A program made the position numbers and the translations under genes. From contig JABMPN010000062.1 of assembly GCA_013203655.1 (NCBI GenBank), forward strand, positions 1 to 39,903: DNA of 39,903 nucleotides, given 5' to 3'. Below the pieces are notes generated by a model that was given only the letters and a program-made list of their open reading frames with translations, was not told the DNA's origin and ran no database searches. Within the stretch, counting starts at the first letter, position 1. Each line of letters opens with the position of its first letter. Below, one piece after another: positions 21,896 through 30,508 of the stretch. This DNA comes from Cyanobacteria bacterium bin.51. GTDB taxonomy: Bacteria; Cyanobacteriota; Cyanobacteriia; PCC-6307; Cyanobiaceae.

Positions 21896-23089
21896 TCAAG
21901 TCAGGGGAAAAGGCAGGGCGGTGCGGTTACTGCCTTGGTCTTCAACATGCTGGTCCCAGTAACGCTCCAGCAGGATCGACAGTCGGTCGCAGAAGCGCTC
22001 AGGGCTGAATTGGGCGGCCCAGCGGTGCTGTTCTTCTGCTGGCAGCCGCTTCCAGAGCTGTCCCTCCTCGAAGAAAGACAGGGCCTCTACGAGCGCCTTG
22101 CTGGTCTGTTGGCCAAACAGCAGTCCGGTCGGCTGTTCGGCGCCGCTGGCCAGGCAGCGAACGCTGTCGAGCAGTCCGCCTTGTCCCAGGGCAATGACCG
22201 GGGCGCCGGCGGCCATGGCTTCCACTGCGGCGATGCCGAAATCTTCCAGCCCGCCATAGACATAGGCACGACAGCGACCCATCAGTTCGTTCACCTGCTC
22301 GGCGGAGCGATGGCCCAGAAAGGTCACGGTGGGGCCAGCCATGGCCTCAAGTCGCCGTCGCTCCGGCCCCTCACCGACAACGGTCAAGGGAAGTCCGCTG
22401 CGGTTGAATGCCTGGACCACCAGGTCGACGCGCTTGTAGGGCACCAAGCGGCAGACCGAGAGGTAGAACTCCTCCCGTGGCAGGTCCCAGCGGAATCGCT
22501 CCACATTCACCGGGGGGTGGAGCACCTCGGACGAGCGCCCCCAGCAGCGCTGGATCCGCCTGGCAGTGAATCGCGAGTTGGCGATCAACCGGTTCGGGCG
22601 CCGACTGCTGATCACATCCCACTGGCGCAACTGGTGCAGTTGCCAGCGCACCCAGGGACCAAGCGGGCCGCGGGCCACCGCCGAACCCGCCAGGTAGGCG
22701 TGCATCTGGTCCCAGGCGTAGCGCACCGGCGTGTGCACATAGCTGATGTGCAGCTGGTCCGGCGCGGTGAGGATCCCCTTGGCCACCAGATGGCTGCTGC
22801 TGATTACCAGGGGGTAGCCAGAGAGGTCGAGCTGCTCGATCGCCAGCGGCAGCAAGGGCAGGTACTGCTGCACATGGCTGCTGCCCCAGGGCAGGCGCTG
22901 TACGAAGGAGGTCCGGATCCGGCGGCCAGCCAGCCAGCTTTCAGGCCTGCGGCTCTCCCCATCCACCAGGGCGAACAGCTGGGGGTGGAGCAGTTGGTCC
23001 AGCTCCCGCACAACCTGTTCTGCGCCTCCCACCGAACGGGGTGTGAACCATTCATGGACAAGGGCGATGGAGCTGGGCAGGGCAGGCAT
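21896..23089 (-). CDS. Glycosyltransferase (GT4 family)
   Basis: GGAEQVVRELDQLL, IANSRFTARRIQRCWGR, LSVCRLVPYKRVDLVVQAFNR, GLEDFGIAAVEAMAAGAPVIALGQGG. Confidence 0.94.
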   Translation of the reverse strand: MPALPSSIALVHEWFTPRSVGGAEQVVRELDQLLHPQLFALVDGESRRPESWLAGRRIRTSFVQRLPWGSSHVQQYLPLLPLAIEQLDLSGYPLVISSSHLVAKGILTAPDQLHISYVHTPVRYAWDQMHAYLAGSAVARGPLGPWVRWQLHQLRQWDVISSRRPNRLIANSRFTARRIQRCWGRSSEVLHPPVNVERFRWDLPREEFYLSVCRLVPYKRVDLVVQAFNRSGLPLTVVGEGPERRRLEAMAGPTVTFLGHRSAEQVNELMGRCRAYVYGGLEDFGIAAVEAMAAGAPVIALGQGGLLDSVRCLASGAEQPTGLLFGQQTSKALVEALSFFEEGQLWKRLPAEEQHRWAAQFSPERFCDRLSILLERYWDQHVEDQGSNRTALPFPLT

Positions 23090-23194
23090 TTCGGCACCGT
23101 AGATGGCGCCGGAAGGGCGCGCACGTCACGAATGCTCTCAGCTGATTGCGTTCCTGCTCCTTGATCCGGATGCTGAACGCAGCTCGTGCCCACC

Positions 23195-23437
23195 ATGGCG
23201 ATTCGCGAACTCCTGGAGGATGCCCTCGATGAACCATCGATCGGCCTGACCAGCTGCTTCAGCTGGCATGCCACCTCGGTCGGCATCGCCGCCCTCTGGC
23301 TGGCCGGCAAGGCTCCCGCCCAACCTCCATTCGAGGAGGCCCTGCAGGAAGGCCTGCAGGTGGGCCTGGATCTCAGCCGTGAAGAAAGGGAATTTCATCA
23401 GATCCCCAAGGGTCTGGTGCTGCTGTTCCATTCCTGA
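23195..23437 (+). CDS. Small hypothetical protein
   Basis: ATG at 23195 (MAIRELLEDALDEPSIGLTSCFSWHATSVGIAALWLAG...), about 80 aa; composition looks protein-like. A minus-strand ORF (23138..23821) competes but looks low-complexity. Confidence 0.5.
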   Translation: MAIRELLEDALDEPSIGLTSCFSWHATSVGIAALWLAGKAPAQPPFEEALQEGLQVGLDLSREEREFHQIPKGLVLLFHS

Positions 23438-23507
23438 AGTCCCGCCGGCCATAACGGCCTCGCCGCGCGGGGATGGAAGACTGAGCCGTCTTGAGTGGCT
23501 GCAGACC

Positions 23508-23798
23508 ATGGCGGACCGCAACGAGAGCCCAGGGCCTGACAACACCCAACCGACAGCGGCCCCTCCAGCGGCCACCCCTCCAGCCCGGGTCTCCATCTGG
23601 ATGAGCAAGCCCTGGTGGTGCCAGCCCTGGACGATCCTGACCACGGGCATCGGCATCAGTGGCTCGAGCTGGCTGCTGCTCCAGCGTTGGTGGATCACCC
23701 TGCCTGTGGTGCTGGCCGTTCTGGTCTGGTGGTGGTTGTTCCTTGTCCTGGTGCCCGCAGGGGCTGAAGCAGAGGCGCCTTCAGAACCGACCGAGTGA
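23508..23798 (+). CDS. Small two-TM cyanobacterial membrane protein (DUF6737-like)
   Basis: MADRNESPGPDN...SIWMSKPWWCQPWTILTTGIGISGSSWLLLQRWWITLPVVLAVLVWWWLFLVLVP; in-frame ATG at 23508. Family assignment from memory. Confidence 0.75.
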   Translation: MADRNESPGPDNTQPTAAPPAATPPARVSIWMSKPWWCQPWTILTTGIGISGSSWLLLQRWWITLPVVLAVLVWWWLFLVLVPAGAEAEAPSEPTE

Positions 23799-23894
23799 GT
23801 TGGTGGCCATTCCAACAACACAGCATCGACCGATTCGCTTCAGTAGGGTGGTGGGAATTAATGAGCCCTTCAGGAACCGGTTCGATTCGCTGTA

Positions 23895-23962
23895 GCCACG
23901 GCCCTCCAATTGCCACCGCCCTCCCATTGCCACGGCCCTCCCATTGCCACTGCCCTCGCTAT
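23895..23962. repeat. Four tandem 17-bp units, GCCACNGCCCTCCCATT
   Basis: GCCACGGCCCTCCAATT / GCCACCGCCCTCCCATT / GCCACGGCCCTCCCATT / GCCACTGCCCTCGCTAT read directly; intergenic. Confidence 0.95.
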
Positions 23963-24021
23963 CTCCAAATCGTTCTTGAGTTTTTTTCGAGCTGTTTTCA
24001 GACATTCGTGAGCCATCACCC

Positions 24022-24243
24022 ATGAGCTATGAGCCCGGTACCAGTGAGTGCCGATTGTTGATCGACAGCAAGGCCCAGATCGAAACGGTGCTGGCCAATC
24101 TCTCTCGATTGGAGAACACCGACCACATCAGGCTGCAGTTGCTTGCCGTCTACAACCAGCTGGAGGGGTTGCACGACCTCAGGCGCTCCAAGCTTCCTGT
24201 GTCCTCTGCTTCTGCAGGGGGCGACACGGATGGAAACGTCTGA
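24022..24243 (+). CDS. Small conserved-looking hypothetical protein
   Basis: 73 aa, MSYEPGTSECRLLIDSKAQIETVLANLSRLENTDHIRLQLLAVYNQLEGLHDLRR; helical, protein-like composition. Confidence 0.65.
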   Translation: MSYEPGTSECRLLIDSKAQIETVLANLSRLENTDHIRLQLLAVYNQLEGLHDLRRSKLPVSSASAGGDTDGNV

Positions 24244-24619
24244 GGAAGGCTTCCATGGGCATCGGGCCGCAGCGACGTTTCCAGCCCGGAACTTCCAGCT
24301 CTCGCCCCCAGGCGGAAATTCTCAGGGGCCATGTCCCTCCCGGTCGGTAGACGATCAAGTAGCGGAAGTCGCACTCGGCGCAATCCACAGGCGAGGGCAC
24401 AGGCTCTCCCTGGCGCTGGCAGCGCAGGAACCCGGCCACCAAGCCTGCCGCCCCCAAGTCCATGGCGGCACTATCGGTTGAAGCGGCGGCCAGCCGCAGG
24501 GCCGCCGCCGCCGGATAGCCCCCTTCACCGAGATAGAGATGGAGCGGTGCCCAGTCTGGAAAGCCAAGAAAGGAGAAGACGGCACGGGTAGCCACGGCAG
24601 TGAACAAACGGTGAATCAC
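24179..24619 (-). CDS. Hypothetical protein
   Basis: 146 aa; MIHRLFTAVATRAVFSFLGFPDWAPLHLYLGEGG...VDCAECDFRYLIVYRPGGTWPLRISAWGRE; 65-nt convergent overlap with 24022..24243. Confidence 0.6.
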   Translation of the reverse strand: MIHRLFTAVATRAVFSFLGFPDWAPLHLYLGEGGYPAAAALRLAAASTDSAAMDLGAAGLVAGFLRCQRQGEPVPSPVDCAECDFRYLIVYRPGGTWPLRISAWGRELEVPGWKRRCGPMPMEAFLRRFHPCRPLQKQRTQEAWSA

Positions 24620-24645
24620 CCCGTCAGTGCCCCCTGCGTATCAAT

Positions 24646-25176
24646 TTGGTGCTTCCCTTCGCTCCTGTCCCGCTGGTGGTGGTCCGCCTGATGGCTGCAC
24701 TGCTCACGGCCTGTGCCGTGAGTGGATCGGTTCCTGCCGACCTCGGCAGCCTGCTTCGGGTGGGCCAGCCGATCGTTGAGGCCGATCGTGACCTGCGGGC
24801 CAAGGGCTGGAGTCCGGCGCCTGAGCGTCGACCCGATGCCCTCGACCGCGAGCGTGCTGGCAACGACCTGGCCAGCCTCAGCGCCTGCTCCGGTGGCGCC
24901 TGGGGCTATTGCCGCTACGACTACCGCCGCTACGGCCACGAAGACAGCCGCGATGGGCATGGTCCTGATGGGCATCGGCGCCAGAGCCAACTGGTTGTGA
25001 TTACCTCCACGGCTGGCCCTGAGCTGGACACCCGGCCAAAACAAACGACCCCGCCCCTGCTGCCAGAGGGCACGGCCATGGTGGTGCGATGGAGCGACGA
25101 AGGCCCCCAGGGAGGGCGCTGGGGGCTTTGCCAGCAGGCAGTAGATCAGCAGCTGCTGCCCTGCGAGGGACCCTGA
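24646..25176 (+). CDS. Hypothetical protein with signal-like N-terminus
   Basis: Hydrophobic N-terminus (FAPVPLVVVRLMAALLTACAVSGS), Arg/Asp/His-rich middle; start uncertain. Confidence 0.5.
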   Translation: MVLPFAPVPLVVVRLMAALLTACAVSGSVPADLGSLLRVGQPIVEADRDLRAKGWSPAPERRPDALDRERAGNDLASLSACSGGAWGYCRYDYRRYGHEDSRDGHGPDGHRRQSQLVVITSTAGPELDTRPKQTTPPLLPEGTAMVVRWSDEGPQGGRWGLCQQAVDQQLLPCEGP

Positions 25177-25238
25177 TCCAGTTGTCTCGTTGATCGAGAT
25201 GTCTCACCGATAACGTTGCTGTCTCTGCCCCGTACCGG

Positions 25239-25349
25239 ATGGATCTCAAGAACGACAAGCGACCACCCTGGTTGAACTGGCTCTTCCTGCTGATCTTTCT
25301 TTGGAGTAGCTGGCAATTGGCGGGGTTCTGGTTCCAGCAACTCGGCTGA
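25239..25349 (+). CDS. 36-aa single-TM, Trp-rich small membrane protein (not in ORF track)
   Basis: ATG at 25239 translates to MDLKNDKRPPWLNWLFLLIFLWSSWQLAGFWFQQLG then TGA at 25347. Confidence 0.55.
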   Translation: MDLKNDKRPPWLNWLFLLIFLWSSWQLAGFWFQQLG

Positions 25350-25376
25350 TCAACACCTCAGCAGGAAGGCAACCTG

Positions 25377-25721
25377 TCAGCAAGGAGGACCTGGTGGCGT
25401 GGATCCAGGTTCATCGCCGTTCTCCAGGGCCTGAGCTAATTGCCCCAGCAGCACCGAGGCAGCCTCAGGGCGGCTGAGGCCATGGGCAGAGGCGGCTTCC
25501 ACCCACTGCTGGCAACGGTTGATCAAGTCCCGAAGGCCAGCGGCTTCACCGCGCAGGGCGTCGAAAGCCTTGGTCAGTTCCAGCTGGCCGGGGCCTTCTG
25601 CCATGCCACTGACGATGTACTGACGACCATCGCTGCCGGAATAGATCAAGGAACCAGCCGGCCCGCGCAGTGGGGCCGTGGCTGGAATGGCGGGGCGATC
25701 GGCGGAATCAGACTCGGCCAT
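25377..25721 (-). CDS. Hypothetical protein
   Basis: 114 aa; stop-start spacing of 1 nt with the ppk2 3' end (25723), suggesting the same transcript. Confidence 0.65.
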   Translation of the reverse strand: MAESDSADRPAIPATAPLRGPAGSLIYSGSDGRQYIVSGMAEGPGQLELTKAFDALRGEAAGLRDLINRCQQWVEAASAHGLSRPEAASVLLGQLAQALENGDEPGSTPPGPPC

Positions 25722-25722
25722 A

Positions 25723-26664
25723 TCAGGGATAGGCGTTGGGAACGTAAAACTGCTCGTTCATCGGTGGACGCTGGTAGTCGCCCCCACTCTTGCGGGGCGG
25801 CAGCTCGATGGCCTCAGGGGTCATGTCTTCATAGGGGACCTTGCTGAGCAGGTGGCGAATGCAGTTGAGGCGTGCGCGACGCTTGTCATCAGCTTCAACG
25901 GTGAACCAAGGAGCTTCGGGAATGTTGGTGTGGGCAAACATCTGGTCCTTGGCTTTGGAGAATTCCAGCCAGCGATCCCTCGACTCAAGATCCATCGGGC
26001 TCAACTTCCAGCGGCGGGCTGGGTCGTCAATCCGCGATTGAAAACGCAGTTCCTGCTCTTCATCACTGACAGAGAACCAGTATTTGAGAAGAACGATGCC
26101 TGAATCGACCAGCATTCTCTCGAATTCCGGACAGGATTTCATGAATTGTTCAACCTGCTCTTCTGTGCAGAATCCCATCACCCGCTCAACGCCAGCACGG
26201 TTGTACCAGCTTCGATCGAAGAGAACCATTTCACCGGCTGAGAGGAAATTCTCAACGTAGCGCTGAAAATACCATTATGTCTTCTGCTGATCCGATGGAG
26301 TGCCAAGGGCAACAACTTTGCAGCCCCGGGGGTTCATCGGTTCGGTGATCCGTTTGATCGTGCCCCCTTTCCCGGCCGCATCGCGGCCCTCGAACAGCAG
26401 GATCATGCGAAAGCCGGTGTGCTTGATCCAGTACTGCATCTTCACCAACTCGACTTGGAGACGCTCAAGTTCTTTCTCATAGAACTTCTTGGAGAGTTTC
26501 TCCTGTCGGCCGTTTGATGGTCCTTCCTCGATATCATCCAGCAGGGCCGAAGGGTGATAACGGTCGTTGAGAACAAGGCCGGCCAGCGCTGCAGCGGTGC
26601 TGGACGGCTCGGCGGATCCCCCCTTCTTTCCCTTGGACTTTTTGTGGTGTTTGCCCTTACCCAT
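25723..26664 (-). pseudogene. ppk2: Polyphosphate kinase 2 (PPK2) interrupted by in-frame TAA
   Basis: ORFs 26275..26730 and 25723..26229 are in the same frame and join as ...GRDAAGKGGTIKRITEPMNPRGCKVVALGTPSDQQKT[TAA]WYFQRYVENFLSAGEMVLFDRSWYNRAGVERVMGF... Stop at 26275-26277. MGKGKHH start at 26664. Confidence 0.88.
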
Positions 26665-26683
26665 CGAATCAGTCCTGATTGGT

Positions 26684-28189
26684 TCAGTTTGGCCCACCTT
26701 TAAGCGGCCTCTTGGTCCTTGACGGCTCAATTGATACCGATTTCAAGCCTCCTGGCGCTTTGCCGTCGGCGGGCAGGTCGATCGAGTGGCCGGTGAGGCT
26801 GACGCAAAAGCCCTGCTCCGCGCTGCCGCTTGGCCTTGGACCCTGGGGCGGCTCAAGGGAGCCTTCAGGGGAATGGTTGGCGATAGGTTCAGCAAAAGGT
26901 TCAGGCCCGCCCGGCAAGGCGCCGAACCCCAGCTTCAGCTCGTCGCCATGGGCGCGGGCCACCCGTTGGGCGATCGCCAGACCCAATCCACAGTGACCAT
27001 GGCCGCCACGGGCCACGTCAAGGCGCTGAAAAGGCATCAGAGCCTGGGAACGCTGGTCTTCGGCGATACCGGGCCCCCTGTCCCAGATCTGCAACTCGAA
27101 GCCATCCTTCTGCCAGGGGAGCAGGCGCAGAAGCACCGGCGGTTGGCCATAGCTGAGAGCATTGTCGACGAGATTGGCGACGGCCCGGCCCAGGGCAATG
27201 GGCTGAATCGAGGCCGTAACGGCGGCCAGATCCAGGTCGAGGGGCTGGCCGTCGTAGCGGGCCGCCAACTCGGCGATGACTTCGTGCAGGGGAACCTCCA
27301 CGGCCGGCTCGCTGCTGCCGCCACCGGCAAACAACAGGAACTGGCCGGTGATGCGCTCAAGATCATCCAGGTCTGCTTCCGCCTTGCCACGCCCCTCGGC
27401 CGTCAGTCCTGCCGCCGGCAGCAAAGACAGCCGCAAACGCAGGCGTGTCAGGGGCGTCTTGATGTCGTGGGCAATGCCGGCCAGCATCGTGGCTCGCTCC
27501 TGCTCACTGTTGGAGAGGCGCTCGAGCATGGCATTGAAGTGGCGAGCCAGGCGCCGCACCTCCGGAGCCCCACGCTGGGGCAGGGGGTTGGGCTCGCGGA
27601 CCAGGCCGACGCGGCCGAGGGCTTGCTGGAGTTGCCGCAGCGGCCTTTGCACCTCCAGCAAAAGGAACAGGGCGCCGGCCACGACGCTGCCGCTGATCAG
27701 CGAAAGGGTGGCGAGCAATGGGTCGGGCGGCCAGCCCAGCTGGGGCCGGATTCCTGCGTAGAGCCAGACCGGCTCCAGCGGCGAAGCCAGTTCGATCCAG
27801 ACGCCCCGGGCCGAGCCGTGGGTGGGAACGACCTGGGGGCAGCGCGGCAAGCGGCGACAGAGTTCGAGCTTCAGTTGCGCCGCCTGCCGGTTGAGGGTGT
27901 TGTCGGAGTTGCGGCCGAGAAAGCCGCGTTGTTGGTCTGCAGCTGGTGGGGTGCCCACCCCCAGCTGCAGACCACTGAGCTGGGAGACGGCAGCGGGCGG
28001 AAAGCGTTCCAGGGCCAGTTCGGAGAGGCGCAGGTTGAGGGCCACCTGGGGGCCCATCTGTGCCACTTGGGCCTGGCCGATCCGGGCCCCCAGCAGGGCT
28101 TGGAGCACCACGAGACTGAAAGCCCAGCCAGCCAGAAAAAACACCCTCAATCGCAGCCACAGGGCCACAGGGCGAAAGGAGGACGCCAT
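26684..28189 (-). CDS. Sensor histidine kinase (EnvZ-like)
   Basis: Two TMs, HAMP-like region, H-box MLAGIAHDIKTPLTRLRLRL, N-box LGRAVANLVDNALSYG, G-boxes IWDRGPGIAED and GHCGLGLAIAQRVARAHG. Confidence 0.95.
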   Translation of the reverse strand: MASSFRPVALWLRLRVFFLAGWAFSLVVLQALLGARIGQAQVAQMGPQVALNLRLSELALERFPPAAVSQLSGLQLGVGTPPAADQQRGFLGRNSDNTLNRQAAQLKLELCRRLPRCPQVVPTHGSARGVWIELASPLEPVWLYAGIRPQLGWPPDPLLATLSLISGSVVAGALFLLLEVQRPLRQLQQALGRVGLVREPNPLPQRGAPEVRRLARHFNAMLERLSNSEQERATMLAGIAHDIKTPLTRLRLRLSLLPAAGLTAEGRGKAEADLDDLERITGQFLLFAGGGSSEPAVEVPLHEVIAELAARYDGQPLDLDLAAVTASIQPIALGRAVANLVDNALSYGQPPVLLRLLPWQKDGFELQIWDRGPGIAEDQRSQALMPFQRLDVARGGHGHCGLGLAIAQRVARAHGDELKLGFGALPGGPEPFAEPIANHSPEGSLEPPQGPRPSGSAEQGFCVSLTGHSIDLPADGKAPGGLKSVSIEPSRTKRPLKGGPN

Positions 28190-28192
28190 GGA

Positions 28193-28918
28193 TCAGCGGC
28201 TCCGGGGGGAGCCGTCGGGTACGAACACATAGCCATACCCCCAGACGGTCTGCAGGTAGCGGGGGCGGCTGGGGTCGGGTTCGATCAATCGGCGCACCCG
28301 CGACACCTGCACATCCATGCTGCGGCTGTCGGTTTCACTGTCGGGGCCGCGGGCGAGTTCGATCAGGCGCTCCCGTGAAAGCGGCCGGTGTGGGTGCCGC
28401 ATGAAAGCGGCCAGCAGGCTGAACTCGCCGCTGGTGATTACAACCGCTTCTCCGTCTCGCACCAGGGTGCGGGCAGAGAGATCGAGGCTGTTGGTGCCGA
28501 AGCTGATCACCTCGCCATCGGCCAGGGGTGTGCCGGCCGGCATGGTGCCGCGGCGGCGCAGCACCGCTTCGATCCGGGCCGTGAGCTCACGGGGCAGAAA
28601 GGGTTTGGCCAGGTAGTCGTCGACGCCCTGTTCAAGCCCGATGATCCGGTCGACGGCCTCGGCCCGCGCGGTGAGCATCACCACGGGCAGATCATCACGG
28701 CCATCGCGTAGCCGGCGCAGCAGGGTGAGGCCATCATCACCGGGCATCATCAGGTCGAGGACGAGCAGATCGGGCCGCTGGAATTCCAGCCTGGCCATCA
28801 GTTGGAGGCCATCGGTCAGGCAGCGCACGTCATAGCCCTGGTCGGTGAGGTGGGTGCCCAGCAGCTGGCGCAGCTCCGGATCGTCATCCACCACCCAGAT
28901 CGTGTGGACTCGGCTCAT
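28193..28918 (-). CDS. OmpR-family response regulator
   Basis: Receiver IWVVDDDPELRQLL, LLVLDLMMPGDDGLTLLRRL, VMLTARAE, DDYLAKPF; winged helix C-terminus SMDVQVSRVRRLIEPDPSRPRYLQTVWGYGYVFVPDG. ATG at 28918. Confidence 0.95.
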   Translation of the reverse strand: MSRVHTIWVVDDDPELRQLLGTHLTDQGYDVRCLTDGLQLMARLEFQRPDLLVLDLMMPGDDGLTLLRRLRDGRDDLPVVMLTARAEAVDRIIGLEQGVDDYLAKPFLPRELTARIEAVLRRRGTMPAGTPLADGEVISFGTNSLDLSARTLVRDGEAVVITSGEFSLLAAFMRHPHRPLSRERLIELARGPDSETDSRSMDVQVSRVRRLIEPDPSRPRYLQTVWGYGYVFVPDGSPRSR

Positions 28919-29111
28919 GGCTTGGGGGCGGTTCAGTCCCTGAACTGTATGGAGCCAGAATGCAGCAGCTTCCGATTCGGCTGCGGCCAGCCTGGCCGTG
29001 CCTTGTCCAACCATGACTGGCCCCGCTGCCGGTTGGATTCAGTCATGGCTTAGGGCCTGGCAGAGGGCCAATGGATTGAAGCGCCAGCTCCTTCTTCCAT
29101 AGGGTGAGCCG

Positions 29112-29639
29112 ATGCTGTCTGCCCTGCCTTACGGCCCGCTCCGGGGTCTTTGCCGGCCTCCTGCCGCCATTCGAGGTGCCCTGGCGTTGGCCCTTGGGCT
29201 GGCGGCCCTGGCTGGGATCGTCTGCGGGCCTGGCGCTGGCGTGGGCCAGGCCCAGGACTCCCGCCAGCTGATGCGCTACGAGAAACGAATGCAGAGCTGG
29301 TTTCGCCGGATTGATCGCAACAGTGATGGCCGGATCACGCCAGCGGAGGCCAGGGGGCACCTGTTTCTGGAAATGAACTTCGAGCGGCTTGACGCGGCCG
29401 GCCGGGGTTATCTGCGGCCCCTGGATCTGGCCCCCGCCCGGACCCATTACCTCGGCGAGAGGCTGCGCAAGATGTTCCAGAAAGCCGACCAGAACCGCAA
29501 TGGGCAACTGAGCCTGCGCGAGGCCGATGCGTTTCCGTGGCTGTCAAAGCGATTCACGGAGGCTGACCGGGACCGCAACGGCAGCGTCACCCTCGAGGAG
29601 TTCTGGCAACTGCGACGTTCACTGGCCCCGCGGCGCTAG
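29112..29639 (+). CDS. EF-hand domain protein with N-terminal signal/TM
   Basis: Calcium loops DRNSDGRITPAE, DQNRNGQLSLRE, DRDRNGSVTLEE plus degenerate DAAGRGYLRPLD. Confidence 0.88.
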   Translation: MLSALPYGPLRGLCRPPAAIRGALALALGLAALAGIVCGPGAGVGQAQDSRQLMRYEKRMQSWFRRIDRNSDGRITPAEARGHLFLEMNFERLDAAGRGYLRPLDLAPARTHYLGERLRKMFQKADQNRNGQLSLREADAFPWLSKRFTEADRDRNGSVTLEEFWQLRRSLAPRR

Positions 29640-29651
29640 TTCGATCCGGAT

Positions 29652-30098
29652 TCATGGGTCGTCGCGATCGGGTTTGCGGATCTGCACCACGGCCCAGAGC
29701 AAGCGGGCCAGATCGCCCGGCACCCGGAACACACCGCCGATGCCCGGCAAGGCGATGCGCAGGATTCGGAACAGTCCATTGGCGAGCAACAGCATCGCCG
29801 CGATCGCCAGGCTCACCACCACCAGAATTCCCAGCGTCTGCAGCAATCCAGCCGCCAACGCGAGGATCCCCTGGCCGATCTGGCTGATCCCCTTGAGCAA
29901 GGCGCTGATCACCTTGCTGATCAACAGCAGCGAATCCAGTCGTTTTGGTAACTGGATCAGGAGTAGCAGGATCCCCGTTCCGATGCCGATGTTCAGCAAG
30001 GAGAGCAGGAGTTCGCGCCAGGGCGAGCGACGCCTGCGTTTGCGGAAGACCTTGCGGTCCTGGCTGGCTTTGAAGCCCGGTTCGCTGAGCAGATTCAT
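29652..30098 (-). CDS. Hypothetical membrane protein
   Basis: 148 aa, several hydrophobic segments (LLSLLNIGIGTGILLLLIQL; LALAAGLLQTLGILVVVSLAIAAMLLL). Confidence 0.75.
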   Translation of the reverse strand: MNLLSEPGFKASQDRKVFRKRRRRSPWRELLLSLLNIGIGTGILLLLIQLPKRLDSLLLISKVISALLKGISQIGQGILALAAGLLQTLGILVVVSLAIAAMLLLANGLFRILRIALPGIGGVFRVPGDLARLLWAVVQIRKPDRDDP

Positions 30099-30140
30099 GG
30101 CGTCATGCTCCGTTGCGGCTCTCTGGGCCCGAGGTGGTGC

Positions 30141-30386
30141 TCAGCCATGGAGGCTGTAGCCGGCGCCGCGCATCCAGCGCTCGAATTCGATCAACACCAG
30201 TTCGTTGGGACAGTCCACCAGGCTGAGCCCCTCGACGGTGCAGTCGCCCTGGCCACCGTGGTGGAGGGTGAGATGGAAATTGCTGCCGCTGAGACCGCAG
30301 ACTTCCGGATCGCTGCGCACCACCACATCAAGGGAGGTTCCCAGACGGCTGACACGCCGCCTCAGCTCTGACCAGCTGTCCGTCAT
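30141..30386 (-). CDS. Small hypothetical protein
   Basis: 81 aa, MTDSWSELRRRVSRLGTSLDVVVRSDPEVCGLSGSNFHLTLHHGGQGDC..., protein-like composition. Confidence 0.75.
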   Translation of the reverse strand: MTDSWSELRRRVSRLGTSLDVVVRSDPEVCGLSGSNFHLTLHHGGQGDCTVEGLSLVDCPNELVLIEFERWMRGAGYSLHG

Positions 30387-30508
30387 GGCCTTTCCGTCAT
30401 GGGCTTTGTTTCACGTTCGCCGTCGTGCCAGCATCCACATCAAGAGTTTGACCCCAACGGCACGATCCTGAACAGACAATCCTGGGCAGACGGGATGGAC
30501 AGCGATCC

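Noticed and set aside
21803-23164. 453-aa plus-strand ORF opposite the glycosyltransferase
   Set aside because: Shadow ORF; minus-strand GT4 motifs are clear.
23895-23962. Tandem array considered as a CRISPR
   Set aside because: Units are contiguous 17-mers with no spacers and no cas genes nearby.
26786-28378. 530-aa plus-strand ORF opposite the histidine kinase
   Set aside because: Shadow ORF in high-GC DNA; the minus strand encodes a full histidine kinase and response regulator with canonical motifs.
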